A DNA stretch of 64,000 nt, from NCBI RefSeq assembly GCF_050946405.1, contig NZ_JBMNUS010000005.1:124001-188000 (forward strand), given 5' to 3'. The stretch is from Pseudochelatococcus sp050946405. Lineage in GTDB: Bacteria; Pseudomonadota; Alphaproteobacteria; Rhizobiales; Beijerinckiaceae. The position numbers were made by a program, and so were the translations under genes. This document shows, in pieces, positions 25,374 to 34,101 of this stretch (positions are counted from its first letter, which is position 1; each line of letters opens with the position of its first letter). The notes under the pieces are model-generated. The model was not told the origin of the DNA. It saw only the letters and a list, made by a program, of their open reading frames with translations, and did no database searches.

Positions 25374-26420
25374 ATGACCGCTGATGCACCCGCCGCCGCG
25401 CCGTTCACGGTGATGGCGCTTTACAAGTTCGCCGATCTGTCCGACGCCGGGGCGATCAGGCCGCAGCTCGCGGCCTTCTGTTGCGCGCGGGGCATCCGGG
25501 GCACGCTCATCCTCGCGCCGGAGGGAATCAACGGCACGGTCGCCGGCACGGATGCGGCCATCGCCGCGCTGCACGGCTACCTGTTGGCGGACGGCCCGTT
25601 CGGCCGGCGGCTCGCGGGCGCGGAGATCAAGTTTTCCCACGCACGGGAGATGCCGTTCCTGCGCATGAAGGTGCGCCTGAAGTCCGAGATCGTCACGCTG
25701 CGCGCCCCCCACGTCAACCCGGCGCGGACCGTCGGCACCTATGTCGAGCCGGGCGACTGGAACGATCTCATCGCGCGCGACGACGTCGTGGTGGTCGACA
25801 CCCGCAACGATTACGAGGTGGGGCTCGGCACCTTCCGCCGCGCGCTCGATCCGCGCACGCGCACCTTCACCGCGTTCAAGGATTTCGTCTCGCGGGAGCT
25901 CGATCCGGCGCGCGACCGGAAGATCGCGATGTTCTGCACCGGCGGCATCCGCTGCGAGAAGGCGTCGGCCTATCTGCTGGCGGAAGGGTTTTCGCAGGTG
26001 TTTCACCTCAAGGGCGGCATCCTTGCCTATCTGGAGCAGGTGCCGGCGGGGGAAAGCCGCTTCGACGGCGAGTGCTTCGTGTTCGACGAGCGCGTGTCCG
26101 TCGGCCATGGGCTGGCGCAGGGCGAGGCGAGCCTCTGCCGCGCCTGCCGGCATCCGCTGACCGCCGCCGACCGCGCCGATCCGGCCTTCGTCGAGGGCGT
26201 GTCATGCCCGCATTGCGCGGCGGAAGTCGAGGCCGAGGCGAAGCGGTCGCGGGTGGCGGAGCGGCAGCGGCAGGTGGAACTGGCGCGCCTGCGCGGCCTC
26301 GCCCATCTGGGCGACGACGCCGCGCGCGCGGCGCGCCGACGCAAGGCGGCCAAGGAGGCGGCGAAGGATGCCGCCAGGGAAGCGGCGAGACCGGCCTGTC
26401 GCCGGCGGGCGGGGAGTTAG
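25374..26420 (+). CDS. trhO: tRNA uridine(34) hydroxylase TrhO (rhodanese-domain protein)
   Basis: 348 residues, catalysing oxygen-dependent 5-hydroxylation of U34 in a subset of tRNAs. The N-terminal ferredoxin-like domain has FTVMALYKFADL and APEGINGTVAG. The rhodanese domain has the active Cys in CTGGIRCEK, and GTYVEPGDWN precedes it. A C-terminal zinc-like region has CRACRHPL and CPHCAAE, then a basic Ala/Lys-rich coiled tail. ATG at 25374 follows a GGACAGGAC purine stretch; the frame is open to 25047 but that is repeat DNA. The stop TAG is formed by the first bases of the following repeat. Confidence 0.9.
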   Translation: MTADAPAAAPFTVMALYKFADLSDAGAIRPQLAAFCCARGIRGTLILAPEGINGTVAGTDAAIAALHGYLLADGPFGRRLAGAEIKFSHAREMPFLRMKVRLKSEIVTLRAPHVNPARTVGTYVEPGDWNDLIARDDVVVVDTRNDYEVGLGTFRRALDPRTRTFTAFKDFVSRELDPARDRKIAMFCTGGIRCEKASAYLLAEGFSQVFHLKGGILAYLEQVPAGESRFDGECFVFDERVSVGHGLAQGEASLCRACRHPLTAADRADPAFVEGVSCPHCAAEVEAEAKRSRVAERQRQVELARLRGLAHLGDDAARAARRRKAAKEAAKDAAREAARPACRRRAGS

Positions 26421-26633
26421 AGCGGCGTGCATTCAAGTGGAATCGTCACGCCGTTCTGAATTCTACATTTTACCGCAACTTGCATTCAATTCGATGGATC
26501 GGTTTGAACGCAAACTACTCTAGAACATCCCTGCATTTCGTTGAAGCGTCGAGATGCTCTATCTTATTGACTTGACGCGTTTTCTTCAGGCAAAGCGGTG
26601 TCCGCCCCGCTTGAAGGCGCTTGAGCGCGCGCC
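26418..26633. repeat. Modular palindromic intergenic repeat, copy 3 (order C'-B-A, diverged)
   Basis: Same order as copy 2: module C at 26418-26458, module B to about 26522 and module A to about 26630. Module A is diverged here (palindrome core damaged: GCATTTCGTTGAAGCGTCGAGATGC), so this copy is older or unconstrained. It starts with the TAG stop codon of trhO. Confidence 0.85.
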
Positions 26634-26657
26634 GGCGGGAAAGGGAGCGACGCCGTG

Positions 26658-28520
26658 ATGTCGGGCGGGGAAGGATTGCGCCGTTACACGATCAATGTCG
26701 TGCTGCTTGCCGGCGCGGCGGCGCTGGCGTGGAGTTTCTGGTCGAGCGAGCGCTGGATGCAGCTTTGCGCCGGGCTCGCGTTCTTCCTGTTCGGCATGCA
26801 ATGCCTGGAGGAGGGGTTGCGCGATCTCGCCGGCGAAAGGCTGGAGGCGACGCTCGCGCACGGCACGGACACGCCGCTGAAAAGCTTCCTGATCGGCTTT
26901 CTCGGTACCACGATGCTGCAATCGAGCACGCTGGTCTCGCTGATGACGATCGCCTTCATCTCCACGGGGCTGATCGGCCTCGCGGCGGGCATCGCCATCA
27001 TCTTCGGCGCCAATCTGGGCGCGACGACGGGCATCTGGCTGCTGGCGCTGGCGGGGCAGAACTTCAGCCTGAGCCCGCTTGCGCTGCCGCTGGTCGTCTT
27101 CGGCGTGCTCGCGGGCTTTTGCGGCGCGCACGCGAAGGCGGCGGGGCGCATCCTGCTCGGCATCGCCTTCATCTTTCTCGGCATCGACCAGATCAAGACC
27201 GGCTTCTCGACGATCACGGACGGCCTCGATCTCACGCAGTACCGGATCGGGGGCGTGGCCGGCCATCTCGTCTTCGCGGGGATCGGGCTCGCCCTGACGA
27301 TGGTGCTGCAATCGACGCACGCCACGCTGATGCTGACGCTCACCGCGCTTGCCCTCGGGCAGGTGGAACTGATGCAGGCGGCGGCCATCGCCATCGGCGC
27401 GAACGTGGGCAGCAGCGTCACCACCGGGCTCGCCGGGGCGCTCGGCGGCAACCGCAGCGGGCAGCGGCTGGCGCTCGTGCACGTGCTGTTCAATGTGATC
27501 ACGGCGCTGGTGGCGCTGGCGCTGATCCGGCCGCTGGCGTGGCTGACGCAGGATGCGGCGGCGCTCATCGGCTTCGCCGGCAACGAGCTCATCATGCTGG
27601 CGATCTTTCACACGCTCTTCAACGGGCTCGGCGTGGCGGTGTTCTGGCCGCTGCGCGGCCCGCTGGCGCGGTGGCTCGCGCGCGCGCTGCCGGAGCGGGA
27701 GGAGCCGCACGTGCTCATTCCGGTTTCGGAGAAGGGCGAGGCCGTGCCCGTCGCGCCGGCGCGCGCCCGCTATCTCAACCCGCAGTCGCTGCAATCCTTC
27801 GACACGGCGGCGAGCGCCGTCGTGCGCGAGTTGCTGCATCTCGGGCGGCTCGGCATCGAGGTCATCTGCCACGCGCTTTATCTGCCGGTATCGGAGATAG
27901 ATCGCGTTTCCCGCGACAGGGCGCTGCTCGCCGCGCGGCCGGCGGAACACTATCTCGATGCGGAGACGCTGTATCAGCGCCACATCAAGGGCGTCTACAG
28001 CGACCTGCTGGCGTTCATGAGCCACATCGACATGCCCGGCGACGATGAGCGGCGCGCCTTCTGGATGACGTGCCAGCTCGCCGCGATGCAGCTCGTCGAG
28101 ACCGTCAAGGACGCCAAGCACCTGCAAAAGAACCTCGGCCACTATCTGCGCGGCCCCGATACGCCCGCCCGCGACGCCTATGTGGAGCTGCGCGGCTACC
28201 TCGTCGGCGTGCTGCACGACACGCGCGAGATCGCCCGTCTCGCTCCCGACAATCCGGCATGGGACGCGAGCCTCGACGAGTTCGACCGCAAGCAGCGTGC
28301 GTTCGAGACGCGCTTCCGCAGCCATGTCTTCGCGGCCGTGCGCGACGACAGGCTGGACGGCATGCAACTGAGCTCCCTGCTCAACGACCTCGGCTATGCC
28401 GGGCGCATCACGCGCGGCCTGCGCGCGCTGCTGCTGATCCGGGCCGGCGAGGAGGGCGGCACCCTGCTGGACGACCTGCGCGGGTCGGCCGATGGCGCGC
28501 CGCCGACCGGGCTCGCCTGA
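26658..28520 (+). CDS. Na+/phosphate cotransporter (NptA/YjbB family) with PhoU-like tail
   Basis: 620 residues. The first half holds duplicated Na/Pi-cotransporter repeats, each with a QSST/QSTH-type motif (TTMLQSSTLVSLMT near residue 85; MVLQSTHATLMLT near 215) and GANLGATTG / GANVGSSVTTG. About eight to nine membrane helices precede residue 360. The C-terminal cytoplasmic half is helical and PhoU-like. A GTG three bases earlier (26655) is an alternative start. It likely moves phosphate, in family members often outward. No pho genes are adjacent. Confidence 0.87.
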   Translation: MSGGEGLRRYTINVVLLAGAAALAWSFWSSERWMQLCAGLAFFLFGMQCLEEGLRDLAGERLEATLAHGTDTPLKSFLIGFLGTTMLQSSTLVSLMTIAFISTGLIGLAAGIAIIFGANLGATTGIWLLALAGQNFSLSPLALPLVVFGVLAGFCGAHAKAAGRILLGIAFIFLGIDQIKTGFSTITDGLDLTQYRIGGVAGHLVFAGIGLALTMVLQSTHATLMLTLTALALGQVELMQAAAIAIGANVGSSVTTGLAGALGGNRSGQRLALVHVLFNVITALVALALIRPLAWLTQDAAALIGFAGNELIMLAIFHTLFNGLGVAVFWPLRGPLARWLARALPEREEPHVLIPVSEKGEAVPVAPARARYLNPQSLQSFDTAASAVVRELLHLGRLGIEVICHALYLPVSEIDRVSRDRALLAARPAEHYLDAETLYQRHIKGVYSDLLAFMSHIDMPGDDERRAFWMTCQLAAMQLVETVKDAKHLQKNLGHYLRGPDTPARDAYVELRGYLVGVLHDTREIARLAPDNPAWDASLDEFDRKQRAFETRFRSHVFAAVRDDRLDGMQLSSLLNDLGYAGRITRGLRALLLIRAGEEGGTLLDDLRGSADGAPPTGLA

Positions 28521-28527
28521 TCGCCGT

Positions 28528-28956
28528 TCAGCGCCCGCCGTGCTCCGAGCCGCAGAGGCCGTGATCGGCCAGCACCTCGATCACGCGGCAGTCGCACACC
28601 TTGCCGTGGCCGCATTCCGCCACCATGCGCGACAGTTCGCCACGCAGCGCGACAAGGCTTTCGATGCGCCGTTCCACCTCTTCCAGATGCCGGCGGGCGA
28701 TGCTGTCCGCCGCGTCGCAGGACGCCTGCGGCGCTTCGGCCATCGCCAGCAGTTCGCGGATGTCGGGCAGCGCGAAGCCGAGTTCGCGCGCATGGCGGAC
28801 GAAGTTGAGCTGCCGGACAGCCTTCGCGTCATAGCGGCGCTGTCCGCCGTCGCTGCGCGGCGGAGCGGCGATGAGCCCGGCCTCTTCATAATAGCGGATG
28901 GTGCCGGCCTTGACACCGGAACGCCGCGACAATTCGCCGATCGAGATATCCGTCAT
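28528..28956 (-). CDS. MerR-family metal-responsive regulator (ZntR/CadR type)
   Basis: 142 residues. N-terminal winged HTH (ISIGELSRRSGVKAGTIRYYEEAGLIAPP-like, with GGQRRYDAKAV), then a dimerisation helix and a metal-binding tail with Cys in ASCDAADS and a C-terminal CGHGKVCDC...LADHGLC cluster, the arrangement seen in Zn/Cd/Pb-type MerR proteins. Start ATG at 28956 (MTDISIGE); the frame extends upstream through the operator. Divergent from the efflux ATPase it presumably activates; the shared operator is at 28972-29002. Confidence 0.92.
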   Translation of the reverse strand: MTDISIGELSRRSGVKAGTIRYYEEAGLIAAPPRSDGGQRRYDAKAVRQLNFVRHARELGFALPDIRELLAMAEAPQASCDAADSIARRHLEEVERRIESLVALRGELSRMVAECGHGKVCDCRVIEVLADHGLCGSEHGGR

Positions 28957-28971
28957 TCCGTTTCGATCCTC

Positions 28972-29002
28972 TTGACCCTCCAGTGACTGGAGGTTGTACA
29001 CC
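28972..29002 (+). promoter_or_regulatory. MerR-type promoter/operator of the metal-efflux ATPase
   Basis: -35 TTGACC (28972-28977) and a candidate -10 TACACC (28997-29002) are separated by 19 bp, the overlong spacer diagnostic of MerR-activated promoters. Between them lies the perfect dyad CCTCCAG-TGA-CTGGAGG (28977-28993). Transcription would start near 29008 and give a very short leader before ATG 29036. Confidence 0.85.
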
Positions 29003-29035
29003 CGCACGATATGGTTCGGAACGGATGCTGCGGCA

Positions 29036-31237
29036 ATGACGGATGCACGGGAAACAAGGACGATTTACCGGGTCGGCGGCATGGATTGCGCCGCCTGCGC
29101 GCAAAAGATCGAAAAGGCGGTGGCGCGGTTGCCGGGCGTTACCGGCGTCGACGTTTCCGTGATGGCGGGCACGCTGACGGTTGTCGGCGCCGAGGCCGGC
29201 GACGTCGAGGCGCAGGTCAGGGGGCTCGGCTACACGATCGGGCCCGATCCCGCCCGTCACGATCGCCACGATCATGCTCATGACCACGATCACGATCACG
29301 ATCACGATCATGAGCATGAGCATGAGGGCAGCCACGACCACGACCATGACCATGACCATGGCCATGCGGATGCCGGCGACGGGCCGTGGTGGCGCTCGCC
29401 GAGGGCGCGGCTGATCCTTGCCAGCGCCGGGACGCTGGCGGCGGCGCATGCGGTGGGGCTTGCCGTGCCGCAGGCGGGGCAATGGCCGTTTCTCGCGGCG
29501 CTTCTCATCGGCCTTGTGCCGATCGCGCGCCAGGCTTTCGCGGGCATGCGCGCCGGCACGCCGTTTTCCATCGAGACGCTGATGACCGTTTCCGCCGGCG
29601 GCGCGTTCCTCATCGGCGCGGCGGAAGAGGCGGCGATGGTCGTGCTGCTGTTTCTGATCGGCGAATGGCTGGAAGGGTTCGCCGCACAGCGCGCGCGCGC
29701 GGGCATCGCCGGCCTGACGAACCTCGTGCCCGACACGGCGCTGGTGTCGCGCGACGGCGCGCTGGTGGAAACGCCGGCCGCCGGCCTCGCGCCCGGAGAC
29801 GTGATCGTCGCGCGCCCCGGCGACCGCATCGCCGCCGACGGCGTGATCGCGGAGGGCGAGAGCGCCATAGACGAGGCGCCGGTGACGGGCGAGAGCGTGC
29901 CCGTCACCAAGGGCGTCGGCGCGCGCGTGTTCGCGGGCACCATCAACACGGATGCGGTGCTGCGCATCGCGGTGACGGCGCGGGCCGGCGACAACACTAT
30001 CGCGCGCATCGTGCGCCTCGTGGAAGAGGCGCAGGCGGCGAAGGCCCCGCTCGAACGCTTCATCAACCGTTTCGCGGCCCGCTACACGCCGGCGATCTTC
30101 CTGCTCGGGCTGCTGGTGGCCACCGTGCCGCCGCTCGTTTTCGGGCAGGAATGGGGCGTGTGGATCTACCGCGGCCTCGCGGTGCTGCTGATCGGCTGCC
30201 CCTGCGCGCTGGTGATCTCGACGCCGGCGGCGGTCGCCGCCGGGTTGTCGGCGGGCGCGCGCCACGGCCTGCTGATGAAGGGCGGCGGCGTGCTGGAAGG
30301 GCTCGGGCGCGTCACCACGGCGGCTTTCGACAAGACCGGCACGCTGACGCGCGGCCGGCCCGTCGTCACCGACGTCGCCGGCTTCGGCGTGCCGGAGGAG
30401 GAGGTGCTGACCTGCGCGGCCGCGCTGGAGCGCGGATCGTCCCATCCGCTGGCGCTGGCCATTCTCGCCCGCGCGGGCGAGCGGCCGCTGCCGGAGGCGG
30501 GCGCGGTGCGGGCGCTCGCCGGCAGGGGCGTGTCGGGCATCGTCAACGGGCGGGACGTGGCGCTGCTGTCGCCGCGCGCGCTGGCGGGCGCGGGCCTGCC
30601 GGCGGAGCAGGCGGCGGCGGTCGCGGCGCTGAACGGCGAGGGCAAGACGGTTTCCGTGCTGACGATCGACGGCCTGCCTGCCGGCATCATCGCGCTGCGC
30701 GACGAACTGCGCCCCGACGCCCGCGCCGCCATCGCGCGGCTCGCGGGGCTCGGCGTGTCGTCGGTGATGCTGACGGGCGACAACAGCGCGGCCGCGAACG
30801 CCGTCGCGGCGCAACTCGGCGTCACGCCGCACGCCGAGTTGCTGCCCGAGGACAAGAGCCGCATCGTGCGCGCGCTTCAGGCCGGGGGCGCGGTGGTGGC
30901 GAAGGTGGGCGACGGCATCAACGACGCGCCGGCGCTGGCGGCGGCCGACGTCGGCATCGCCATGGGCGGCGGCACGGATGTGGCGCTGGAGACGGCGGAC
31001 GCGGCCGCTCTCCATGCGCGCCTCTCCGACATCCCGGCGATGATCGCCCTGTCGCGCGCCACGATGGCCAACATCCGCCAGAACATCGCGGTGGCGCTCG
31101 GCCTCAAGGCGGTGTTCCTCGTCACGACGATCCTGGGCGTCACCGGGCTGTGGCCCGCCATCCTCGCGGATACGGGCGCGACGGTGCTCGTCACCGCGAA
31201 CGCGCTGCGCCTGCTGGGCTGGAAGGCGCAGGGCTGA
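29036..31237 (+). CDS. zntA: P1B-type heavy-metal efflux ATPase (ZntA/CadA-like) with His-rich loop
   Basis: 733 residues. N-terminal heavy-metal domain with GMDCAAC (residues 15-21). A long His/Asp-rich segment follows (residues about 75-110, alternating HD/HE pairs encoded by GATCAC/CATGAC repeats at 29266-29380). Ion-path motif CPC (IGCPCALV), phosphorylation site DKTGTLT, SSHPLA of the nucleotide domain, TGES, and the GDGINDAPAL hinge. Membrane helix eight region has the LADTGATVLVTANALRLL typical of Zn/Cd/Pb pumps. ATG 29036 is chosen because the longer frame uses a TTG inside the -10 region. Regulated by the divergent MerR protein. Confidence 0.94.
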   Translation: MTDARETRTIYRVGGMDCAACAQKIEKAVARLPGVTGVDVSVMAGTLTVVGAEAGDVEAQVRGLGYTIGPDPARHDRHDHAHDHDHDHDHDHEHEHEGSHDHDHDHDHGHADAGDGPWWRSPRARLILASAGTLAAAHAVGLAVPQAGQWPFLAALLIGLVPIARQAFAGMRAGTPFSIETLMTVSAGGAFLIGAAEEAAMVVLLFLIGEWLEGFAAQRARAGIAGLTNLVPDTALVSRDGALVETPAAGLAPGDVIVARPGDRIAADGVIAEGESAIDEAPVTGESVPVTKGVGARVFAGTINTDAVLRIAVTARAGDNTIARIVRLVEEAQAAKAPLERFINRFAARYTPAIFLLGLLVATVPPLVFGQEWGVWIYRGLAVLLIGCPCALVISTPAAVAAGLSAGARHGLLMKGGGVLEGLGRVTTAAFDKTGTLTRGRPVVTDVAGFGVPEEEVLTCAAALERGSSHPLALAILARAGERPLPEAGAVRALAGRGVSGIVNGRDVALLSPRALAGAGLPAEQAAAVAALNGEGKTVSVLTIDGLPAGIIALRDELRPDARAAIARLAGLGVSSVMLTGDNSAAANAVAAQLGVTPHAELLPEDKSRIVRALQAGGAVVAKVGDGINDAPALAAADVGIAMGGGTDVALETADAAALHARLSDIPAMIALSRATMANIRQNIAVALGLKAVFLVTTILGVTGLWPAILADTGATVLVTANALRLLGWKAQG

Positions 31238-31496
31238 TGCATGCAGGCCAGCCTCGTCGGGAAGCGGGCGCGCGCCCGGCCGAAGGCCGGAAACGCCGGT
31301 ATGAAGCATTGCGCCGAAGCATTGCGCCATTGTCTGGAACAATCCTGATTTTCCGGGTCAGGATTGCAGAGGCTGCATGGGCGGATTTGCGGTGATCGGT
31401 GATATGGTCGCGCCGTCGCGACGCGCCCGGCGGTTTTTCGGCGGGGCGGGCGTCGGCGACCGATCCGCTTCACGCCATCCGATCCGTTCCGCGAGT
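31238..31496. other. Intergenic gap after the metal ATPase
   Basis: Contains CCGGCC/GGCCGG arms at 31276-31290 and an 11-bp direct repeat (AGCATTGCGCC) near 31306-31333. No T-run and no gene. The promoter of the DMT permease should lie in the second half. Confidence 0.4.
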
Positions 31497-32555
31497 ATGC
31501 CCGCCATGTCCCAGTCCCAGCGCTTCCGCCCGGACGCTTCCATGCCGCCGCCCAAGGCAGACCGCCAGGAATCGGCAGACCGCCAGGAATCGGCAGACCG
31601 CGGGGGATTGGCCGACCGCCGGGGGCTGGGCATCTTGCTCGTGCTGCTCGGCGCGTTGACGATGTCGCTGATCGACGGCTCCGCCAAATGGCTCGTCGGC
31701 GAGGGCCTGCTGCCGGGGCAGATCGTCTTCATGCGCTTCCTGGTGCCGTGCCTCGTGCTGGGGCTCGTCGTGCTGCCCTATCGGGGCGTCGCGGTGGTGC
31801 GCACGCGCTCGCTGAAGCTCGAAATTGTGCGCGCGATCTGCATGGTGAGCATCACGGGATGCAACTTCATGGCGCTGCGCCATTTGCCCATGACGATCAC
31901 CGGCTCGATCATGTTCTCGTTTCCGCTGATCCTGTGCCTGCTGTCGGGCGTGGCGCTGGGGGAGCGGGTGGACTGGCAACGCTGGCTCGCGGTGCTCGCC
32001 GGCTTCATCGCGATCCTGATCATCATCCGCCCGGACGCGGACAGCTTCCATCCGGCGATGCTCTATTCGATGCTGATGGCGGTGCTGATGGCGGTCTACG
32101 CCATTCTCACGCGCAAGCTGGCCGGGCTCGATTCCAGCCTGACGCAGCAGTTCTACGTATCGTTCGCCGGTTTCGCGTGCGCGCTGCCGTTCGGTTTCCA
32201 GCAATGGGCCTGGCCGCAGACGCCGGGCGGGTGGATCGCCTGCGTGCTGATCGGCGCCGCGGGGCTCGTCGGGCATATGCTCTATTCGACGGCGCACCGC
32301 TTCGCCCCGGCCACGACGCTGGCGCCCTTCACCTACGCGCAGCTCGTTTTCATGGCGCTGGGAAGCTGGCTGGTCTTCGCGCAGGCGCCGGACGCCTGGT
32401 TCTTCGTCGGCCTGCCGCTGCTGATCGGCTCCGGCCTCTATATCTGGTATCGCGAAGTCTCGCTCGCGACCCGCCGGCGGGCGCAAGCGCCCGTGCCCCG
32501 GCGCGAGGAGCAACAGGAGGTAGAACGGGAAGCGCAACGGGAAGCGGCGGAGTAG
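31497..32555 (+). CDS. EamA/DMT-superfamily permease
   Basis: About 352 residues from ATG 31497 (ATG 31506 also possible). After a hydrophilic N-terminus of about 40 residues holding an imperfect six-residue repeat (ADRQES ADRQES ADRGGL ADRRGL), ten membrane helices in two EamA repeats follow (GILLVLLGALTMSLIDGSAKW; LPMTITGSIMFSFPLILCLLSG; TTLAPFTYAQLVFMALGSWLVF). The C-terminus is charged. It is likely an exporter or importer of small metabolites; substrate unknown. Confidence 0.88.
   Translation: MPAMSQSQRFRPDASMPPPKADRQESADRQESADRGGLADRRGLGILLVLLGALTMSLIDGSAKWLVGEGLLPGQIVFMRFLVPCLVLGLVVLPYRGVAVVRTRSLKLEIVRAICMVSITGCNFMALRHLPMTITGSIMFSFPLILCLLSGVALGERVDWQRWLAVLAGFIAILIIIRPDADSFHPAMLYSMLMAVLMAVYAILTRKLAGLDSSLTQQFYVSFAGFACALPFGFQQWAWPQTPGGWIACVLIGAAGLVGHMLYSTAHRFAPATTLAPFTYAQLVFMALGSWLVFAQAPDAWFFVGLPLLIGSGLYIWYREVSLATRRRAQAPVPRREEQQEVEREAQREAAE
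31557..31628. repeat. 18-bp in-frame tandem repeat (four units)
   Basis: Four consecutive 18-bp units starting GCAGACCGCCAGGAATCG (units 1 and 2 identical, 3 and 4 diverged). They encode the hydrophilic N-terminal extension of the DMT permease. Because the unit is a multiple of three, copy changes keep the frame. Confidence 0.9.
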
Positions 32556-32597
32556 ACGCTCCGCCGCCGCGCGGGCGCGACCGGCTGTCGACGCCTG

Positions 32598-33731
32598 TCA
32601 ATCGAGCGTCGGATAGTCCGTATAGCCGTGGTCGTCGCCGCCGTAGAACGTGGCGGTGTCGGGCGTGTTCAGCGGCGCGTTCTCCCGCAGGCGGCGCACC
32701 AGATCGGGATTGGCGATGAACGGCTTGCCGAACGCCACGAGATCGGCGTAGCCCGATTCCACCGCCGCCTGCGCCAGTTCCCGCGTGTAGCCGTTGTTGA
32801 CGATCCACGCGCCTTCGCCGCCCGCCTGCCGGTAGGCGTCCTTCAGCGCGGCGTAGTCGAAGGGCTTGTCGCCTTGCCGATAGTCGCGCGCGCCGCCCGT
32901 CGCGCCCTCGACGACATGGATGTAGGCGAGGCCGAGCGGCGCGAGGGCGCGCACGAACGCCTCGAACAGCGGCTGCGGATCGGGGTCGGAAGCGTCGTTG
33001 GCCGGCGTGACCGGGGAAATGCGGATGCCGGTGCGCTTGCCGCCGATTTCATCCACGATGGCCTTCGCCACCGCCAGCGGAAAGCGGATGCGGTTCTCGA
33101 TGCCGCCGCCGTATTCATCCGTGCGGTGATTGCTGTCGGAGCGCAGGAACTGGTCGAGCAGATAGCCGTTCGCGGCGTGGATCTCGACGCCGTCGAAGCC
33201 GGCGGTGTCGATGGCGGCGCGCACCGCCTTGCGGTAGTCCTCGACGATGCCGGGCAGTTCGGCGGCCTCGAGCGCGCGCGGTTCCGACGTCTCGGTGAAT
33301 CCGCCGTTGCCGTCGGCGTCGATCAGGTAGGTCTTGGCCTTCGCCCGGATGGCGGAGGGGGCCACCGGCGCCTGTCCGCCCGGCTGGAGCGTGTTGTGCG
33401 AGATGCGCCCCACATGCCAGAGCTGCACGAAGATGCGGCCGCCGGCCTCATGCACCGAATCCGTCACCTTGCGCCAGCCGGCGAGCTGCTCCGGCGCGTA
33501 GAGGCCCGGCACATCGGCGTAGCCCTGCCCCTGATGCGTGATGGCGGTCGCTTCCGTGATCAACAGGCCCGCCGTGGCGCGCTGCGTGTAATAGAGCGCC
33601 GTCGCGGCGGTGGGCACCGCATGCGGCGCGCGGTTGCGCGTGAGCGGCGCCAGCGCGATGCGGTTGGAAAGGGTGAGGTCGCCAACGGTTACGGGATCGA
33701 AAAGCGTTACGGGATTGGAAAGACTCGCCAT
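32598..33731 (-). CDS. Old Yellow Enzyme family flavin ene-reductase (NemA-like)
   Basis: FMN- and NADPH-dependent reductase of activated alkenes, nitro-esters or N-ethylmaleimide. 377 residues. TIM-barrel motifs: NRIALAPLTRNRA, QLWHVGRISH, the His/Asn substrate pair in EIHAANGYLLDQFLR, NRTDEYGG-like SNHRTDEYGGGIENRIRFPL, and the phosphate-binding FGKPFIANPDLV. The C-terminus TDYP matches the family. ATG 33731 has GAGG upstream; the frame is open to 33836. No TetR-type nemR neighbour is present. Confidence 0.93.
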   Translation of the reverse strand: MASLSNPVTLFDPVTVGDLTLSNRIALAPLTRNRAPHAVPTAATALYYTQRATAGLLITEATAITHQGQGYADVPGLYAPEQLAGWRKVTDSVHEAGGRIFVQLWHVGRISHNTLQPGGQAPVAPSAIRAKAKTYLIDADGNGGFTETSEPRALEAAELPGIVEDYRKAVRAAIDTAGFDGVEIHAANGYLLDQFLRSDSNHRTDEYGGGIENRIRFPLAVAKAIVDEIGGKRTGIRISPVTPANDASDPDPQPLFEAFVRALAPLGLAYIHVVEGATGGARDYRQGDKPFDYAALKDAYRQAGGEGAWIVNNGYTRELAQAAVESGYADLVAFGKPFIANPDLVRRLRENAPLNTPDTATFYGGDDHGYTDYPTLD

Positions 33732-34101
33732 GATGATGATCCTCGGATGGCCGCGCGGGACAGGGATGCAGCAATGCCCGGCGCGCCTGTTGTTGCGAAT
33801 GCGAAGTAATACTATGGCGTTGCACAACGGCCGCAATCACCCCGCGGATCATGCCGTGCGCGGACGCACACCATCTGTTGCGAATGAAACCAATGACATG
33901 CGCGAGGGCCCGGCGCGGCAACATTCTTCCCGCGTCGGCCGGGTGCGGCGTGGATTGTTGTTATTTCGCGGCATGCGTGCGTCCGGCCCGGAGTTTGTCT
34001 GGACTTGGGCGACGGCGGGGCTACTATCGGGGCCAAGAGCATCCGTTCCGCAAGCAACGCCGATGCGATGAACCGTGGAAACACACGGAAGGGGAAGAGC
34101 C
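33732..34101. other. Divergent intergenic region OYE / bkd
   Basis: 370 bp, no credible gene. It must hold promoters for the ene-reductase and for bkdA1. A purine-rich GGAAGGGGAAGAG just before 34102 is the bkdA1 ribosome-binding site. No BkdR-like regulator gene is adjacent. Confidence 0.4.

Noticed and set aside
31276..31290. CCGGCC/GGCCGG hairpin after the metal ATPase as a terminator
   Set aside because: Only six pairs and no T-run follows on either strand.
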